A DNA stretch of 64,000 bases, taken from assembly GCA_050951005.1 (NCBI GenBank), contig JBMNIP010000002.1, positions 682,001 to 746,000 of the forward strand, read 5' to 3'. Positions 49,901 to 59,153 of the stretch are shown in pieces (within the stretch, counting starts at the first letter, position 1; each line of letters opens with the position of its first letter). The notes under the pieces are model-generated. The model was not told the DNA's origin and ran no database searches. It worked only from the letters and a program-made list of their open reading frames with translations. The translations under genes were made by a program, and so were the position numbers. This stretch comes from UMGS1519 sp050951005 (GTDB lineage Bacteria; Actinomycetota; Coriobacteriia; Coriobacteriales; Eggerthellaceae).

Positions 49901-51813
49901 CCGCCGGCTGGTCGGGCACGTTGATGCAGGGGTCGACAACCACCATCTCCGGTTCGCTGACGCTGACCGCGAACCCCATCGGAAGCCCCGAGTGGCAGCC
50001 GTCCGGTGACGTGCTCTACCTGGAGTTCCCCGACGAGAAGATCCAGTTCGCGGGCAATGCCTCCATCGACGGCATATCCGATCCTGATGCCTACGTGACC
50101 ACCATCAACGGCACGCGCTACCTGGTCATCCACGACAATGCTTCCGCTGATACGGTCAAGTCTGCAACAACGGATAATATCTCCACCGATTGGCAGCACC
50201 CGACATCGAACGTAACCTATGAAGCCCTCGACGTCTCCTTCGACGTTTACACGATGCCAACCGCCTCCACCACGAGTGCGGCCGAAGTCATCGGCGACAA
50301 CACGTACCTGGACTTCAGCGGACACCAGTACTACGCCAACGTTTCGAACAATCCCTCGGATGGCACGTATCACACCGCCATCCAGAAGAAAGGCCTTCTC
50401 AACTGGAACGGCGCACGCGACGGCCTGGGCAATGGCGCATGCGTGGACAACCCATTGGGCGTCCATACCAAATCCGACATCACCGACCGCTACTGGGCCA
50501 TCAAGACCACGGGCGTCTCGCTGACCCCTGCGCTGAATACCAACTTGGGGCTTATCAGCTATTCCGGAACGAACTCCTCCGATGATGATTCCTCCGACGC
50601 GCTGGTGACGGTAACCGGAGCAAAGAATGTCACCCCCGGCGAGCGCACGCAGCTGGAGAGCCTCGTTGTATTAGGCGCCGGCCAGAACGGACTGACGAAC
50701 GGCGAGATCATCGTCCAGATTCCCCAAGACGGCACGACGGTATCCGACTCCACGTCGAATTACACCAATACCGCAAGCCTGAGCCTTCGCGGCGCGGTGA
50801 AACAATACGGGTCCCTGGCAGATGGCGAACAGCTTACGTTCCAGGTTTCCACCGACGGCACGAACTATGTTGACGTGAGCGATGATACCGATTGGTCGAG
50901 CGTCCGCTATGTGAAGGCAAGCATCAATGAGCTTTCGGCCGGAGAGGCGGCTATGTTCACGCTGCCGCTCTCCGCGGCAAGCGACGCTCAGGCCAACGAC
51001 GATGCCTACCTGCAGGCTTCCGCCACCTATACCGTGCCCGAGGGTTCGCGATCCGCGCAGAGCGTGAGCGCCTATCACTTCAAGAATTACCAGATTTCGG
51101 GCACCGCATGGAACGACTCCGATGCTGACGGCATGCTCGACAGCGATGAGACCGAGCGCGTTTCCAACGTGACGGTGACGGCATACGATTCCGACAACAA
51201 TGCAGTGGGCACGGCAACTACCGACGATGACGGCAACTGGTCTATGGAGGTCAGCACCACCGATGCTCTGACGCTGCAGGTTTCCCCACGCAACGATCTG
51301 ACCACCTTCACGGCGGATACGACCGACAACAAGTTCGACCCGAGCACCGCACGATATTCCCTGGGCGCCGTAAGTTCCGACGTCACGGATATCGATATCG
51401 GATACTACTCGGCCCTCGAGGTTGGTGCCGGAACCATTTCCGGCACCAAGACGCTGACCCAGGACGGCCAAGCGCTTTCCATGACCGACGGGCAATTCCA
51501 GATTGCCATAACAGGCGACAATGACACGACGGGCTACCGAGGCCTACGGCTGGGCAACTACGACGTTCCGGCCGATGGCGCGTTTTCGACCGGCCATATC
51601 TTCTTCACTAAGCCTGGCACCTATACGTTCTACGTTACCGAGGTGGACGGCGGCAACCCGCTTTACACATACGACAATTCCACATACACGGTGACGTTCG
51701 AGGTAATGCTGAATGGCGCGCAAGACGCCCTCGAGGTAACGAAATCCATCAAGAAGAACGGCGTGGCGGTCGACGGCATCACCTTCGCCAACACGAAGCG
51801 ATCCAAGCAGTAA
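46915..51813 (+). CDS. Giant pilin-like surface adhesin, cut before its anchor
   Basis: A 1632-residue exported protein starting at GTG 46915, behind GGAGG. A signal peptide ends near IAATDSAS, followed by a Ser/Glu/Ala-rich region, a long beta-rich ectodomain, an SdrD B-like domain (GTAWNDSDADGMLDSDETE) and a FctA-type isopeptide pilin domain (GTISGTKTLTQDG ... TFANTKRSKQ). The frame then meets TAA at 51811, with no sorting signal. The next three codons reopen the same frame into a Cna_B domain and anchor, so this gene is most probably the 5' part of one longer gene broken by a nonsense codon. Confidence 0.85.
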   Translation: MKSKPITRIARTASTLFLVAALAMMGVPAIAATDSASGGDDSQQAQTAQSVETEADSASSSEQASSEESSTTNDAVTASSDTQKKNAASARTTKSAKKAAAAKTSSASTGVALSVLDTEGNSLSDNDTITPADFRTSNGTARVNVNLSSSQTGNKVTLTLPAWFSWYHAQDGSSYTISTSDGVDANGQQGNNNVLVISFNDLNSGEQTFGLDFNFRTNSGFMTEDILSTLENGGLKDMVFTSSLANSSGTYEGNSVTLGYQWEDPDNPTVTDLYVGPIGNLYTINYTHPNPGVVETGIYNNLNRNSNTLSQVSLPATDPFRYGRAVSSITISLDDNAADIYRINGLSSSTDDSLVSAFSNYTASVSSDGKTLTLTPKNASASIDLTSLSKDRLLGAVDIGFRLANDATYDRDAWYNALTTGLINSGSLLNVTVNYQNFTSSDTATSSTNATSTMTLVDYEETDSAVRQNSADTSTYLTNQRKYGDDPIEVAAVVDGAGATDQTVWIGENLNNLVSYSEKSDKVTIHKDASGYALLTEYPYEVRGTEYQIRPKYTATASSLADGFSSGGFELSKVVFTLSDGSTVEVSADNSTFADDWNTALNSNGTMTVTADELGVASSFDSSNEASVKYVTKVTQVFKTAAPSIITDTSNYWSFRMTKWSMTTYEQDGTTVLGTGSLTHSEGTVEEGGKRWYPITSTLYTDESLGTEVNSSEHNIQVKEVQCPEFDLATTSNGQWQYNQWKYESENETGSYLGIRVATGTDLSTVKTTLTNPTIDIYHYWMDNVYTWTGEMDVTPAMAGWTVTYGVTTYAKQAAGQAVEVRTMQLPSAADFQDSSKTNADGTITIDLLPNTDGDETGSDWEYIAPSSSVDVGTDGFNRAEPVEISFHYDGDWDVTTVADEDGDGVIDNNGTDGFLVKNIVASSRTIDPDGQYGYYLWWDGGHITKMCYQWDNCEDNDAAHLSTATSDSGTGNWGHDSAATVEQLGAQILEPTGLSAGWSGTLMQGSTTTISGSLTLTANPIGSPEWQPSGDVLYLEFPDEKIQFAGNASIDGISDPDAYVTTINGTRYLVIHDNASADTVKSATTDNISTDWQHPTSNVTYEALDVSFDVYTMPTASTTSAAEVIGDNTYLDFSGHQYYANVSNNPSDGTYHTAIQKKGLLNWNGARDGLGNGACVDNPLGVHTKSDITDRYWAIKTTGVSLTPALNTNLGLISYSGTNSSDDDSSDALVTVTGAKNVTPGERTQLESLVVLGAGQNGLTNGEIIVQIPQDGTTVSDSTSNYTNTASLSLRGAVKQYGSLADGEQLTFQVSTDGTNYVDVSDDTDWSSVRYVKASINELSAGEAAMFTLPLSAASDAQANDDAYLQASATYTVPEGSRSAQSVSAYHFKNYQISGTAWNDSDADGMLDSDETERVSNVTVTAYDSDNNAVGTATTDDDGNWSMEVSTTDALTLQVSPRNDLTTFTADTTDNKFDPSTARYSLGAVSSDVTDIDIGYYSALEVGAGTISGTKTLTQDGQALSMTDGQFQIAITGDNDTTGYRGLRLGNYDVPADGAFSTGHIFFTKPGTYTFYVTEVDGGNPLYTYDNSTYTVTFEVMLNGAQDALEVTKSIKKNGVAVDGITFANTKRSKQ

Positions 51814-51816
51814 ATC

Positions 51817-52743
51817 ATGGTAACAAAGCAATGGAACGGTTTCGCCGCCCCGTCTGCAAAAGTTCACCTGCTTGCCGACGGCCATGAGGTCGACTCGGCA
51901 ACGTTGACGGCTACCAACGGATGGACCCACACCTTCAGCGTGGATGCTGTAACCGCAGAAGGAGCCGATATCGACTACACCGTGACAGAGGACGCAATCA
52001 AGCATTACACGTCCAAAGTCACAGGCAGCGAGAGCGATGGCTTCACCATCACGAACTCCTACGAGGGGCTGACGGTCGACGATCCGCCGGTGAAGAAGAA
52101 CATCTCGGGAGACAAGCCGAAGAAGGCATCGGCTTTCACCTTCACGTTCGCCGCCGAGCCGGATAAGAGCACGCTGCCCGCCGGCATGGCGTCAAACGAG
52201 ATGCCCATGCCCGAAGGCGCAAACGGCCAGAGCATGACGACCACGGTGAAAGGCGAGGGAAGCTCTGAGTTCGGCACCCTGAAGTTCTACCAGCCCGGCA
52301 CTTATGTCTACAAGATAACCGAGGACAACGACGGCGTAAGCGGCTACACCTATGACGACTCCGTCTACGAGGTCACGTACCAGGTGTCCGAGAAGCATGA
52401 CGAGCTGGTAAGCCATCGGACAATCACCAAGAACGGCAAGGCGATAAGCACCGCAACTTTCAAGTTCACGAACATCTACAACGCGAACGAGAAGAACCCG
52501 GATAACGACAACAACGGCGCCACGGACAAGAAGGACTCCGATAGCGGCAACGACAGCGTCGCGAGCAAGGGCACCTACGGCTCTTCGGGGAACGGAGCCG
52601 GATCCGCAGCCGTGGATAGCGTGCAGATGATGCCCGTGACGGGCGACAACGCCGGCCCGCTGGTTATCGCCCTAGTCGCAATCTGCATCGCCGCGGCAAT
52701 CGGCATCTTCGCCGCAATCCGCAAACGAAGGAAGAATAAGTAG
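51817..52743 (+). pseudogene. 3' part of the adhesin: Cna_B, FctA-like domain and MPVTGD anchor
   Basis: 308 codons in the same frame as the preceding gene, beginning one codon after its TAA. They hold a Cna_B domain (VTKQWNGFAAPSAKVHLLAD ... FTITNSYEG), a second FctA-like domain (KKNISGDKPKKASAFTFTFA ... FKFTNIYN), a Gly/Ser/Asp linker and a sorting signal MPVTGD with span and RKRRKNK tail. There is no signal peptide and no good ribosome site before the ATG. Without readthrough the upstream ectodomain would be secreted unanchored and this part would be cytoplasmic or absent. Confidence 0.8.
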
Positions 52744-52843
52744 GACGAAGCGCCGCACTGAGCTAGAAGCCGAGAAGCCTGCCTTAGTAGATGAAATAAG
52801 TTGATGGCTCTTCGGAATCGAGCGCAGGGACTCTGAAATGACG

Positions 52844-52874
52844 AAGGGGCGGGATGAGAAATCCCGCCCCTTCT
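52844..52874 (+). terminator. Intrinsic terminator of the adhesin gene
   Basis: A perfect stem AAGGGGCGGGAT / ATCCCGCCCCTT is followed by CTTGTTT. Confidence 0.9.
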
Positions 52875-52979
52875 TGTTTCCCCGTTGCGGCCGGCCTCAT
52901 CCACGAGCCTATGGCCCACAGCCGCCCGTCCAGTCATCGTCTAACCCGCACGCATCGGTGCGCACCCGAGAGACTGGCT

Positions 52980-53240
52980 TTATTGCTCGTATTCGCGAAT
53001 GAACTGTTCGGCGAGCTTCTTGCAGGTCTCTGCCAAGTACTGCAGGTTCATCTGATACGCCACGTCGGGACCTGGCGCAATCGGCTCCTCGCCCGGGAGC
53101 ACGAATCCGTCCCCGGCAAACGCCATGCGGCGACGCTCGAACTCCACGGTCGCGGCGGCAAGGTCATTCTTGATTGCACGCAGCTCCTGGCAGCTCTTCC
53201 CCTCCAGTCCTTCGGCGAAGGCTTCTGGGCTGATCATCAT
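52980..53240 (-). CDS. Small helical protein, unknown function
   Basis: An 86-residue, mostly helical soluble protein (SPEAFAEGLEGKSCQELRAI ... YLAETCKKLAEQFIREYEQ) with one central loop. GAGAGGTGAT precedes the ATG at 53240; a longer frame to 53324 lacks a ribosome site. It is conserved-looking in composition but I do not recognise a family. It is divergent from ltrA. Confidence 0.55.
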   Translation of the reverse strand: MMISPEAFAEGLEGKSCQELRAIKNDLAAATVEFERRRMAFAGDGFVLPGEEPIAPGPDVAYQMNLQYLAETCKKLAEQFIREYEQ

Positions 53241-53477
53241 GTCGGCATCACCTCTCATGAATGCGCTCACACCGGCAAGCTTACCAGGTTCCCATCCGAA
53301 ATCGTGCTGGCGCGATAAGCCCACATTGGAATTACCGAAGGCAAGCTATTGCACATGGCGGAATCCCGTATAATACGACCTGCTCGGTCTTTTCGGGGCT
53401 GGGCTGCGTACGACCTGGCATAATTGCCCGCGAATCCCGCGCGATCCGCGATTAACAGGAGAAAAGAGCAAGAACCG

Positions 53478-54614
53478 ATGGAGCACAAGAAAGTAGAGAT
53501 CGTCGAGCTGTTCTTCGACCTTGTCCTTGTATACGCCGTTTCGAAAACCACGGGCGTCATCCACGAGCTCAATGCAGCCGGGCAGGTTGATCCCGCCGCC
53601 TACGTCACATTCGTCGTGGCATTCGTCATAGTCATGAACGCCTGGATGTATCAGGCGGTGTTCACCAACCGCTACGGTGCCAATTCCCCGAAGGACATGC
53701 TGATCTCGTTCGTGAACATGGCGATCCTGCTGTACCTTTCGAACACGATCACGCCCGATTGGCAATCGACGTTCGTCCCCTTCACCACCGCGCTCGGGCT
53801 CATCTTCGCATTCCAGTTCCTCCAATACCTGTTGGCCTACCGCAAAGACCAACTGGCGGACGAGCGCTTCTTCATCCGGTGGTACCTGCTGCTCACCGGC
53901 GTCTACGCCGCCGCCCTCCTTATCGGCGCGCAGCTCCCCTACGAAACCGGCATCTGGTTCTCGCTGGGCGGCCTTGCCGTGAACCTGTTGCTGCCTGCCA
54001 TATTCCACCGCCATCTCAACGCCATTCCCCTTAACTGGGGGCACCTCGTGGAACGGCTGACCTTGTTCGTGATCATCACGTTCGGCGAGATGGTCGTCGG
54101 ATTGGCGGCCTACTTCACCGTCGGCACCCTGTCTGCAAGCTCCCTTATCGTCTTTGCAACGGCGGTGGCCCTGTTCGTCTACTACATCCTGCAGTTCGAT
54201 TACATGCTGGACGAATCGCACCCGAACCTGTCGACGGCGCTTGTCCAGTACGCCCACATCCCCATCGTTCTGGGCCTGGGAATGACAACGGTAAGCTTCT
54301 CGTTCATGTTGGAGGCCGGTGTCGACCATTTCTTCCTGGTCACCTTCCTGTATGCCGGGCTTGCCCTGTTCTTCGGAGGTGTCTACCTGTGCCACGGGTA
54401 CAACGAGCCCCGCTTCAAGTCCAACGCAGCAACCGTTGGCGCGCAGGTTGCCATCTTCGTGGCAGCGTTCGCAATCTGCCTAGCGTTCGGGACCTCGAGC
54501 CTTGCCGTTTCCGCGATTACCGCCGTTGCCTGCATCGCGCTCAGTTGCGTGCTCGGGCAGTTCTACCTTTCACATAAGGACGCGGAGCTCGAAGGCGGCG
54601 AACTTCAGAAATAG
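53478..54614 (+). CDS. LtrA family membrane protein
   Basis: A 378-residue protein with about 10 membrane spans, matching the low-temperature-requirement A family. The family start VELFFDLVLVYAVSKTTGVI is present, as are FGEMVVGLAAYF and several Phe/Tyr-rich spans. The precise function of LtrA is unknown. I chose the ATG at 53478 (MEHKKVEIVELFFD); an upstream ATG at 53424 would add 18 basic residues atypical for the family. Confidence 0.85.
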   Translation: MEHKKVEIVELFFDLVLVYAVSKTTGVIHELNAAGQVDPAAYVTFVVAFVIVMNAWMYQAVFTNRYGANSPKDMLISFVNMAILLYLSNTITPDWQSTFVPFTTALGLIFAFQFLQYLLAYRKDQLADERFFIRWYLLLTGVYAAALLIGAQLPYETGIWFSLGGLAVNLLLPAIFHRHLNAIPLNWGHLVERLTLFVIITFGEMVVGLAAYFTVGTLSASSLIVFATAVALFVYYILQFDYMLDESHPNLSTALVQYAHIPIVLGLGMTTVSFSFMLEAGVDHFFLVTFLYAGLALFFGGVYLCHGYNEPRFKSNAATVGAQVAIFVAAFAICLAFGTSSLAVSAITAVACIALSCVLGQFYLSHKDAELEGGELQK

Positions 54615-54633
54615 GCCGTCGCCCGAGCCCTCC

Positions 54634-55614
54634 CTACTGGAACAGCCAACCCATTATCTGGGCGTCATGAGCGAACAGATAGCCGCCTGCGCTATGCTGG
54701 CTTGCCTCGGCATTGAAACCATGGCTGGTGAAATAGTTGGTCGGCTTGATGCTGAGCCTGATCAATTCGTGTATCTCGTCGTCGCTTAGCCCCTCTTCGC
54801 GATAGGCGGCAACAATGCGTTCGTAGGATTCCCTAACGGGGCCCGGGCCATAGTAGTCGTCGCGCTCGCCGATGGCCATGTACACCGGCGTCCGAGCCTG
54901 GACGAGTTTGTCGATGTCGCCGTCCCAGCGCGAAATGGTATGGAGCGCCCTTCGATAGAGTTCCGGGCACTCGCCGAGAACCAGCGAGATCGTCTCCCCG
55001 CCTCCCGAGCAACCAGAGAGGTAGATTCGTTCCTCATCGATATTAAAAGCACCGATCAACCACCTGGTAAGCGAGATGACATCCCGCGCAGACTGGCTTT
55101 CCCAATCGTCAAGCTGCGTCGAAACCACAATCATGTCATCAACATACTTCAGAGCCTCGAAAGGATAATCCTCGCTCAGATTCGCCCCCACTCCCTGAAA
55201 GTACAGCCCTTCCCACCCTGGACAGGCAATATACAGGGCAAAGGGAATATCGCCGTTGTATGTGTCTGGAACATACAGAGAGAAGTGAATGGTGCGGCCC
55301 GAAGGGTCGTTAAGGGCTTCGTCGACAACGAATCCCCTATCCATCGAGCTTCCGGACACGAAGGTGTAGCCCCGAACATCTGCAATATCGTAGCCTCGAT
55401 CAGTGCCGCTCTCGACCGTAGCGCTCGCAGTGCTCGAACCGCCAGAAGAAGCTTGCGGGGCCTGCGTTCCTTCACTGGAGCCAGACTGTTGCTGTGCTGT
55501 ATCACCCGAATTGTTTGTAGAAGCACCGCCCGCGCAGCCCGAGAGCAGGCCCGTGCAAAGCAAACCGAACCCCATGATGGCGCCTTCTTCGAGAAACATC
55601 CTCCGTGAAATCAT
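54634..55614 (-). CDS. Tat-exported lipoprotein esterase (alpha/beta hydrolase)
   Basis: A 326-residue alpha/beta hydrolase. The N-terminus ISRRMFLEEG is a twin-arginine signal, and LLSGC supplies a lipobox (Cys27), so it is likely folded in the cytosol and tethered outside. After a Ser/Gln linker, the hydrolase core shows LYIACPGWEGLYFQG (oxyanion side), the nucleophile elbow SGCSGGGE with Ser203, an acidic residue in IGERDDYYGP and a late His. It resembles feruloyl-esterase or PHB-depolymerase-like enzymes. It converges on ltrA. The substrate is unknown. Confidence 0.8.
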   Translation of the reverse strand: MISRRMFLEEGAIMGFGLLCTGLLSGCAGGASTNNSGDTAQQQSGSSEGTQAPQASSGGSSTASATVESGTDRGYDIADVRGYTFVSGSSMDRGFVVDEALNDPSGRTIHFSLYVPDTYNGDIPFALYIACPGWEGLYFQGVGANLSEDYPFEALKYVDDMIVVSTQLDDWESQSARDVISLTRWLIGAFNIDEERIYLSGCSGGGETISLVLGECPELYRRALHTISRWDGDIDKLVQARTPVYMAIGERDDYYGPGPVRESYERIVAAYREEGLSDDEIHELIRLSIKPTNYFTSHGFNAEASQHSAGGYLFAHDAQIMGWLFQ

Positions 55615-55776
55615 GATGCCGTATTCCTTGGGTCTTGAATCGTCGCTGCGGCATGAAGGTTCGCTCCCATGCCGCAGATACCGTTTCCACGGGTGATGCT
55701 ACCAGTTAGATATCGGTTTCCAGCATGCAAATATGGCATGCAGAATCCTCGTTTTCGAATACTCGAGCGCTCTCGA

Positions 55777-56376
55777 CTATCGGCCCGTTTCGAGCAGATA
55801 CCCCACGACCCCTTCGCGCGACATCCTTGCCACCTCGTCTGAGAGGCTTGCCAGGGGAACCTGCATCCCATCGGCAACCCAACGGGTAATGACCCCCACA
55901 ACCGCCGATGCGAAATATTCCAGGGCGAATGTACGGTACGGCGAATCCTTGCCGCCCCGCTCTTGCAGTGCATCCTCGAGCGTGCGTTCGATGGCCGCCT
56001 TCATGTACGTTCCCAAATCCGACTTGCCCGGAATGCACAGCAGCACCTTCAAGTACTTCTCGTTCTCACGGTAAAAGGACTCGTCGGGCAGCACCGAGCT
56101 CAGGTTGCCCTTGCCGAAAACCTCGGACACGGCCTTGCCGCGCCTGAGCTCGATCTGCTCGGCGAATTCCCCTACGATCTTGTCGCGCATATCGTAGATG
56201 TCGCTGAAATGGATATAGAAGGTGCCTCGGTTGAGATGGGCACGGTCGGTGATCTGGCGGATGCTGATCTTCTCGATGGGCGTCGACGCATAAATCTCTA
56301 TGAAGGCGTCTTGCAGCTTGCGTTTCGTTTGGAGCCCGCGCAGGATGCGCGCATCTTGCTTGGTTTCGTCTGCCAT
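55777..56376 (-). CDS. TetR/AcrR-family regulator
   Basis: A 199-residue regulator. The DNA-binding domain is at residues 15-60 (IEKISIRQITDRAHLNRGTFYIHFSDIYD) and the rest is helical with a C-terminal domain typical of the FrrA-like group. The ATG at 56376 was chosen; GTG nine bases upstream is possible. An imperfect palindrome (56449-56469) sits in its promoter, and a near-copy of the whole start and promoter region exists at 61290-61387 before the CocE gene, so this protein may control both places. Confidence 0.85.
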   Translation of the reverse strand: MADETKQDARILRGLQTKRKLQDAFIEIYASTPIEKISIRQITDRAHLNRGTFYIHFSDIYDMRDKIVGEFAEQIELRRGKAVSEVFGKGNLSSVLPDESFYRENEKYLKVLLCIPGKSDLGTYMKAAIERTLEDALQERGGKDSPYRTFALEYFASAVVGVITRWVADGMQVPLASLSDEVARMSREGVVGYLLETGR

Positions 56377-56448
56377 CGTCCTCACATTCCCCGACTCATC
56401 TGCGGCTTGTGCTTCTGCCGTCAGTCTAAGCGCGAGTCTAGCATAGAA

Positions 56449-56469
56449 ATATCAACACTGTGTCTATAT
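56449..56469. promoter_or_regulatory. Putative TetR operator, copy 1
   Basis: ATATCAACACTGTGTCTATAT has outer ATAT arms and inner ACA/TGT symmetry. It is repeated with one change at 61366-61386. Confidence 0.6.
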
Positions 56470-56478
56470 ATGAAGGAA

Positions 56479-56509
56479 CCGCCCAACCGATTCATTCGGT
56501 TGGGCGGTA
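56479..56509 (-). terminator. Intrinsic terminator of the OFA carrier gene
   Basis: A perfect 13-bp stem ACCGCCCAACCGA / TCGGTTGGGCGGT with a 5-base loop is followed by TCCTTCATAT on the minus strand. Confidence 0.8.
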
Positions 56510-56552
56510 GGAAGTGCATGCCTTTGTGCTGCTTAGAGCGTCTTCTGAAAAG

Positions 56553-57914
56553 CTAGTCAGCAGCTGCCGCTTGGGCCTCACGCTCCTTCATGGCTTCGGC
56601 GGCTTTGATGGTGCCCTCCTCGTGCGGGAGCTTCTTGCCCAGGCGCAGAGCCAGGAACATCAGGATGGCGAACACGACAATGCAGACGATGCCGATTCCG
56701 AACACGGCACCGAATCCCCCGAAGTTCTCAGAGATCCACGGCCACAGGACTCCTGCGGGCGAAGCCAGGATGCCGGAGGGAAGCATTGTGCGGCCCCAAA
56801 TGACGGAGTAGTTGTCGCCCGTGCCGAAAATCGTACCAGCAACCAGCGGCATCAGCACGATGGGGGTCGCGTAGAACATGCCGAAGATCAGACCGCCGAT
56901 GGGGAGCAGCGCCGTAGTGGGAGACAGCCAGATGCAGAGCACGGCCACTACTCCGATGGCGCTGGATGCCAAAATGGTCTTCTTCGGGGAGAAGTCGGAC
57001 CCGGCTCCCAGGATGAACTTGCAAATCGCCTGGCCGGCCATGGTAAACGTTGCCAACGTTGCTCCGGTGACAAAGGCCGTGACGCCCGAGTTCGCCAGGG
57101 AATTCACGTACGTGGGGAAGAATTGGGCGATCATGACCGTGGTATTCGACAGCGCCACACCGATGCAGAGGATCCAGAATGCTCCGCTGCGCGTGGCAAT
57201 CTTCGGGTCGACGCTCCAGTTGCGCGCCTCGGCTTTCTTCAGGGCCTCGGCATCCTGCGCTTCGGCGCTCTGTTTCTCGTTGCCCACCTTGACGTAGGGC
57301 AGCATGCCTTTGTCCGACGGCTTGCTCTTGATAAGGAAAGCCACGCACGGCAATGCGATGATCAGAATGAAGAGGGCATTTGCGACGAACGCCATCTGGT
57401 AGCCAGCGCTGGAGATAATAGCCTGATCCACCTGGATGAAGATAACGCCGCCGACGCCGGTGAAAGCCGCCGCGAAACCAATCAACGCCCCAGCACGGTC
57501 TTTGAACCAACGGTTAATGATAGTCGGGTTCACCATGCCGATGGTCAGCATCGCGCACGGCAGCATGATGGAACCTGCGACGACCAATACGACATACGAA
57601 GTCGCTGCGGCCATCATGAAATACCCCAATGCAATCAGGATAAGCAATGTTGCCGCAACGGCGCGGATGTCGAATTTCTGGCAGAAGCGGCCGATGGCAG
57701 GGCCTGCAAAGGCCATGAGCAGGCCGCCGATGGTGTAATAAACGGTTATCTGTGAAACATTCACGCTGAATCGCTGCGCAAGCAAGGGGAAGAAGATGCT
57801 CATGCAGCTTGTTACCAGCGCTCCCGGAACCAACGCCAACACCACTGCGGTAATCGCAACGGGAAGATACGCTGAGAAGGGCTTCACAACAAGTTCGCCT
57901 TGATCGTTCGCCAT
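56553..57914 (-). CDS. OFA-family MFS transporter
   Basis: A 453-residue MFS carrier with about 12 spans, close to the oxalate/formate antiporter family common in this group. Visible are YTIGGLLMAFAGPAIGRFCQKFDIR (motif A region), MVNPTIINRWFKDRAGALIG, which is typical of OFA members, and a long charged central loop (KPSDKGMLPYVKVGNEKQSA ...). GAGAGGAG precedes the ATG at 57914. It is divergent-tail neighbour to LysR and near the esterases, so it may import the ester or acid that they process. Confidence 0.9.
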   Translation of the reverse strand: MANDQGELVVKPFSAYLPVAITAVVLALVPGALVTSCMSIFFPLLAQRFSVNVSQITVYYTIGGLLMAFAGPAIGRFCQKFDIRAVAATLLILIALGYFMMAAATSYVVLVVAGSIMLPCAMLTIGMVNPTIINRWFKDRAGALIGFAAAFTGVGGVIFIQVDQAIISSAGYQMAFVANALFILIIALPCVAFLIKSKPSDKGMLPYVKVGNEKQSAEAQDAEALKKAEARNWSVDPKIATRSGAFWILCIGVALSNTTVMIAQFFPTYVNSLANSGVTAFVTGATLATFTMAGQAICKFILGAGSDFSPKKTILASSAIGVVAVLCIWLSPTTALLPIGGLIFGMFYATPIVLMPLVAGTIFGTGDNYSVIWGRTMLPSGILASPAGVLWPWISENFGGFGAVFGIGIVCIVVFAILMFLALRLGKKLPHEEGTIKAAEAMKEREAQAAAAD

Positions 57915-58128
57915 AAAAGGCTCCTCTCTCAAATTTCTGTTGATTTTTCTGCCGGCAGAAATTCGACTTGGGGTCAGCCTATGGCGCTCCGATTAATTTG
58001 TAAAATAAAATATATAGCTATATATGATGCATATTGCGTATAAGCATGAACGCAGCGAATAAGAGAAGCCATGAAGGGACAGAAGGCTGTTCGGAGCTTT
58101 TGAACAGGAATTACGCTGGGATAGAAGC

Positions 58129-59046
58129 TTAATCGGCAAGAATCTGCTCGGTCGTGAACAAATCGGGGTAGCGTCGCGCGAACTTCTCGAAGTAACCAAC
58201 CAAGTAGTCGCAGAAATCCTGGGAGGCCTGCATCATTGGCGTGCGTTCGGGCCATTTCAAATACAGCGTGCGATGCCGTTCGATGTCGGAAATCGGAATA
58301 GGGACCACCCGTTTCCTATCCTGCTTGCTGAACCATGTCACGCCCGGCACCACGGCAATGCCCATTCCCTCTGCAACATAGCTGTTCATGTACTGGCAGT
58401 ATTGCGTCTCGGCTGCGATATGGGGATCGAATTCCGCTTCAGCGAACATGCTGTCGATGACGGACCGTATCTTACTCGGCAGGATCATTATGAAGCGCTC
58501 GTCTTTCAAATCCCGCAATCGAACAGATTCACAGGATGCTAGCGGATGGCCTTTCGGCACCGAAAGAACCAGCTTTTCCGCACCGAGCCTGAGGTAGTTC
58601 GACTCGTCGTGCGATACGAATGAGGCGAAGAACTCGACATCGAAGACCTCGTTTGCCAGATAGGGAGTTGATTCGGCAGCACAGCGCACGCGAACATGCG
58701 GGTACTTCTTCATAAAGCCGCACAATATCTCGGCCTCATCCCCCATGGGAACCGGTGAGAAGATGTTCAGCGTCCGCTTCCTGTCGTGGACATAGCGATT
58801 GAGGTCCTGTTCCACCGAGTCCACGGAATCCAGAACTTTCGTGACCGAATCGGAGAAAACCCGCCCGTTGTCATTGAGAACGATGCGGCGGCCGATACGG
58901 TCGAAAAGCTCGACATCCAGCTCCTCCTCCAGCTTTCTAATCGCCCGGCTGAGCGAGGGTTGGGATACATGCAAGTCGCGCGAAGCCTCGGTGATATTCT
59001 CGCATCGCGCAACGGCTGCGAAGTAACGAAGTTGGTACAGCTCCAT
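58129..59046 (-). CDS. LysR-type transcriptional regulator
   Basis: A 305-residue LTTR: the N-terminal HTH (ELYQLRYFAAVARCENITEA ... SQPSLSRAIRKLEEELDVELFDR) is followed by a helical linker and a periplasmic-binding-like co-inducer domain. AAGGAGC precedes the ATG. It is divergent from the first esterase gene with a gap of 107 bases, the classical LysR layout, so the esterase pair is its likely target. Confidence 0.93.
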   Translation of the reverse strand: MELYQLRYFAAVARCENITEASRDLHVSQPSLSRAIRKLEEELDVELFDRIGRRIVLNDNGRVFSDSVTKVLDSVDSVEQDLNRYVHDRKRTLNIFSPVPMGDEAEILCGFMKKYPHVRVRCAAESTPYLANEVFDVEFFASFVSHDESNYLRLGAEKLVLSVPKGHPLASCESVRLRDLKDERFIMILPSKIRSVIDSMFAEAEFDPHIAAETQYCQYMNSYVAEGMGIAVVPGVTWFSKQDRKRVVPIPISDIERHRTLYLKWPERTPMMQASQDFCDYLVGYFEKFARRYPDLFTTEQILAD

Positions 59047-59153
59047 GAGTGCTCCTTATATACGAAATGCATTGATTTATTAAAAACAATTTATTTTTAC
59101 TATCGATATCCAAAGCATACACTACGGAATACCGAAATCAAAGGAGGATCACG

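Noticed and set aside
56514..57755. 413-residue plus-strand ORF
   Set aside because: It is the antisense shadow of the OFA transporter; its composition is rich in Gln, Asp, His and Arg with no domain.
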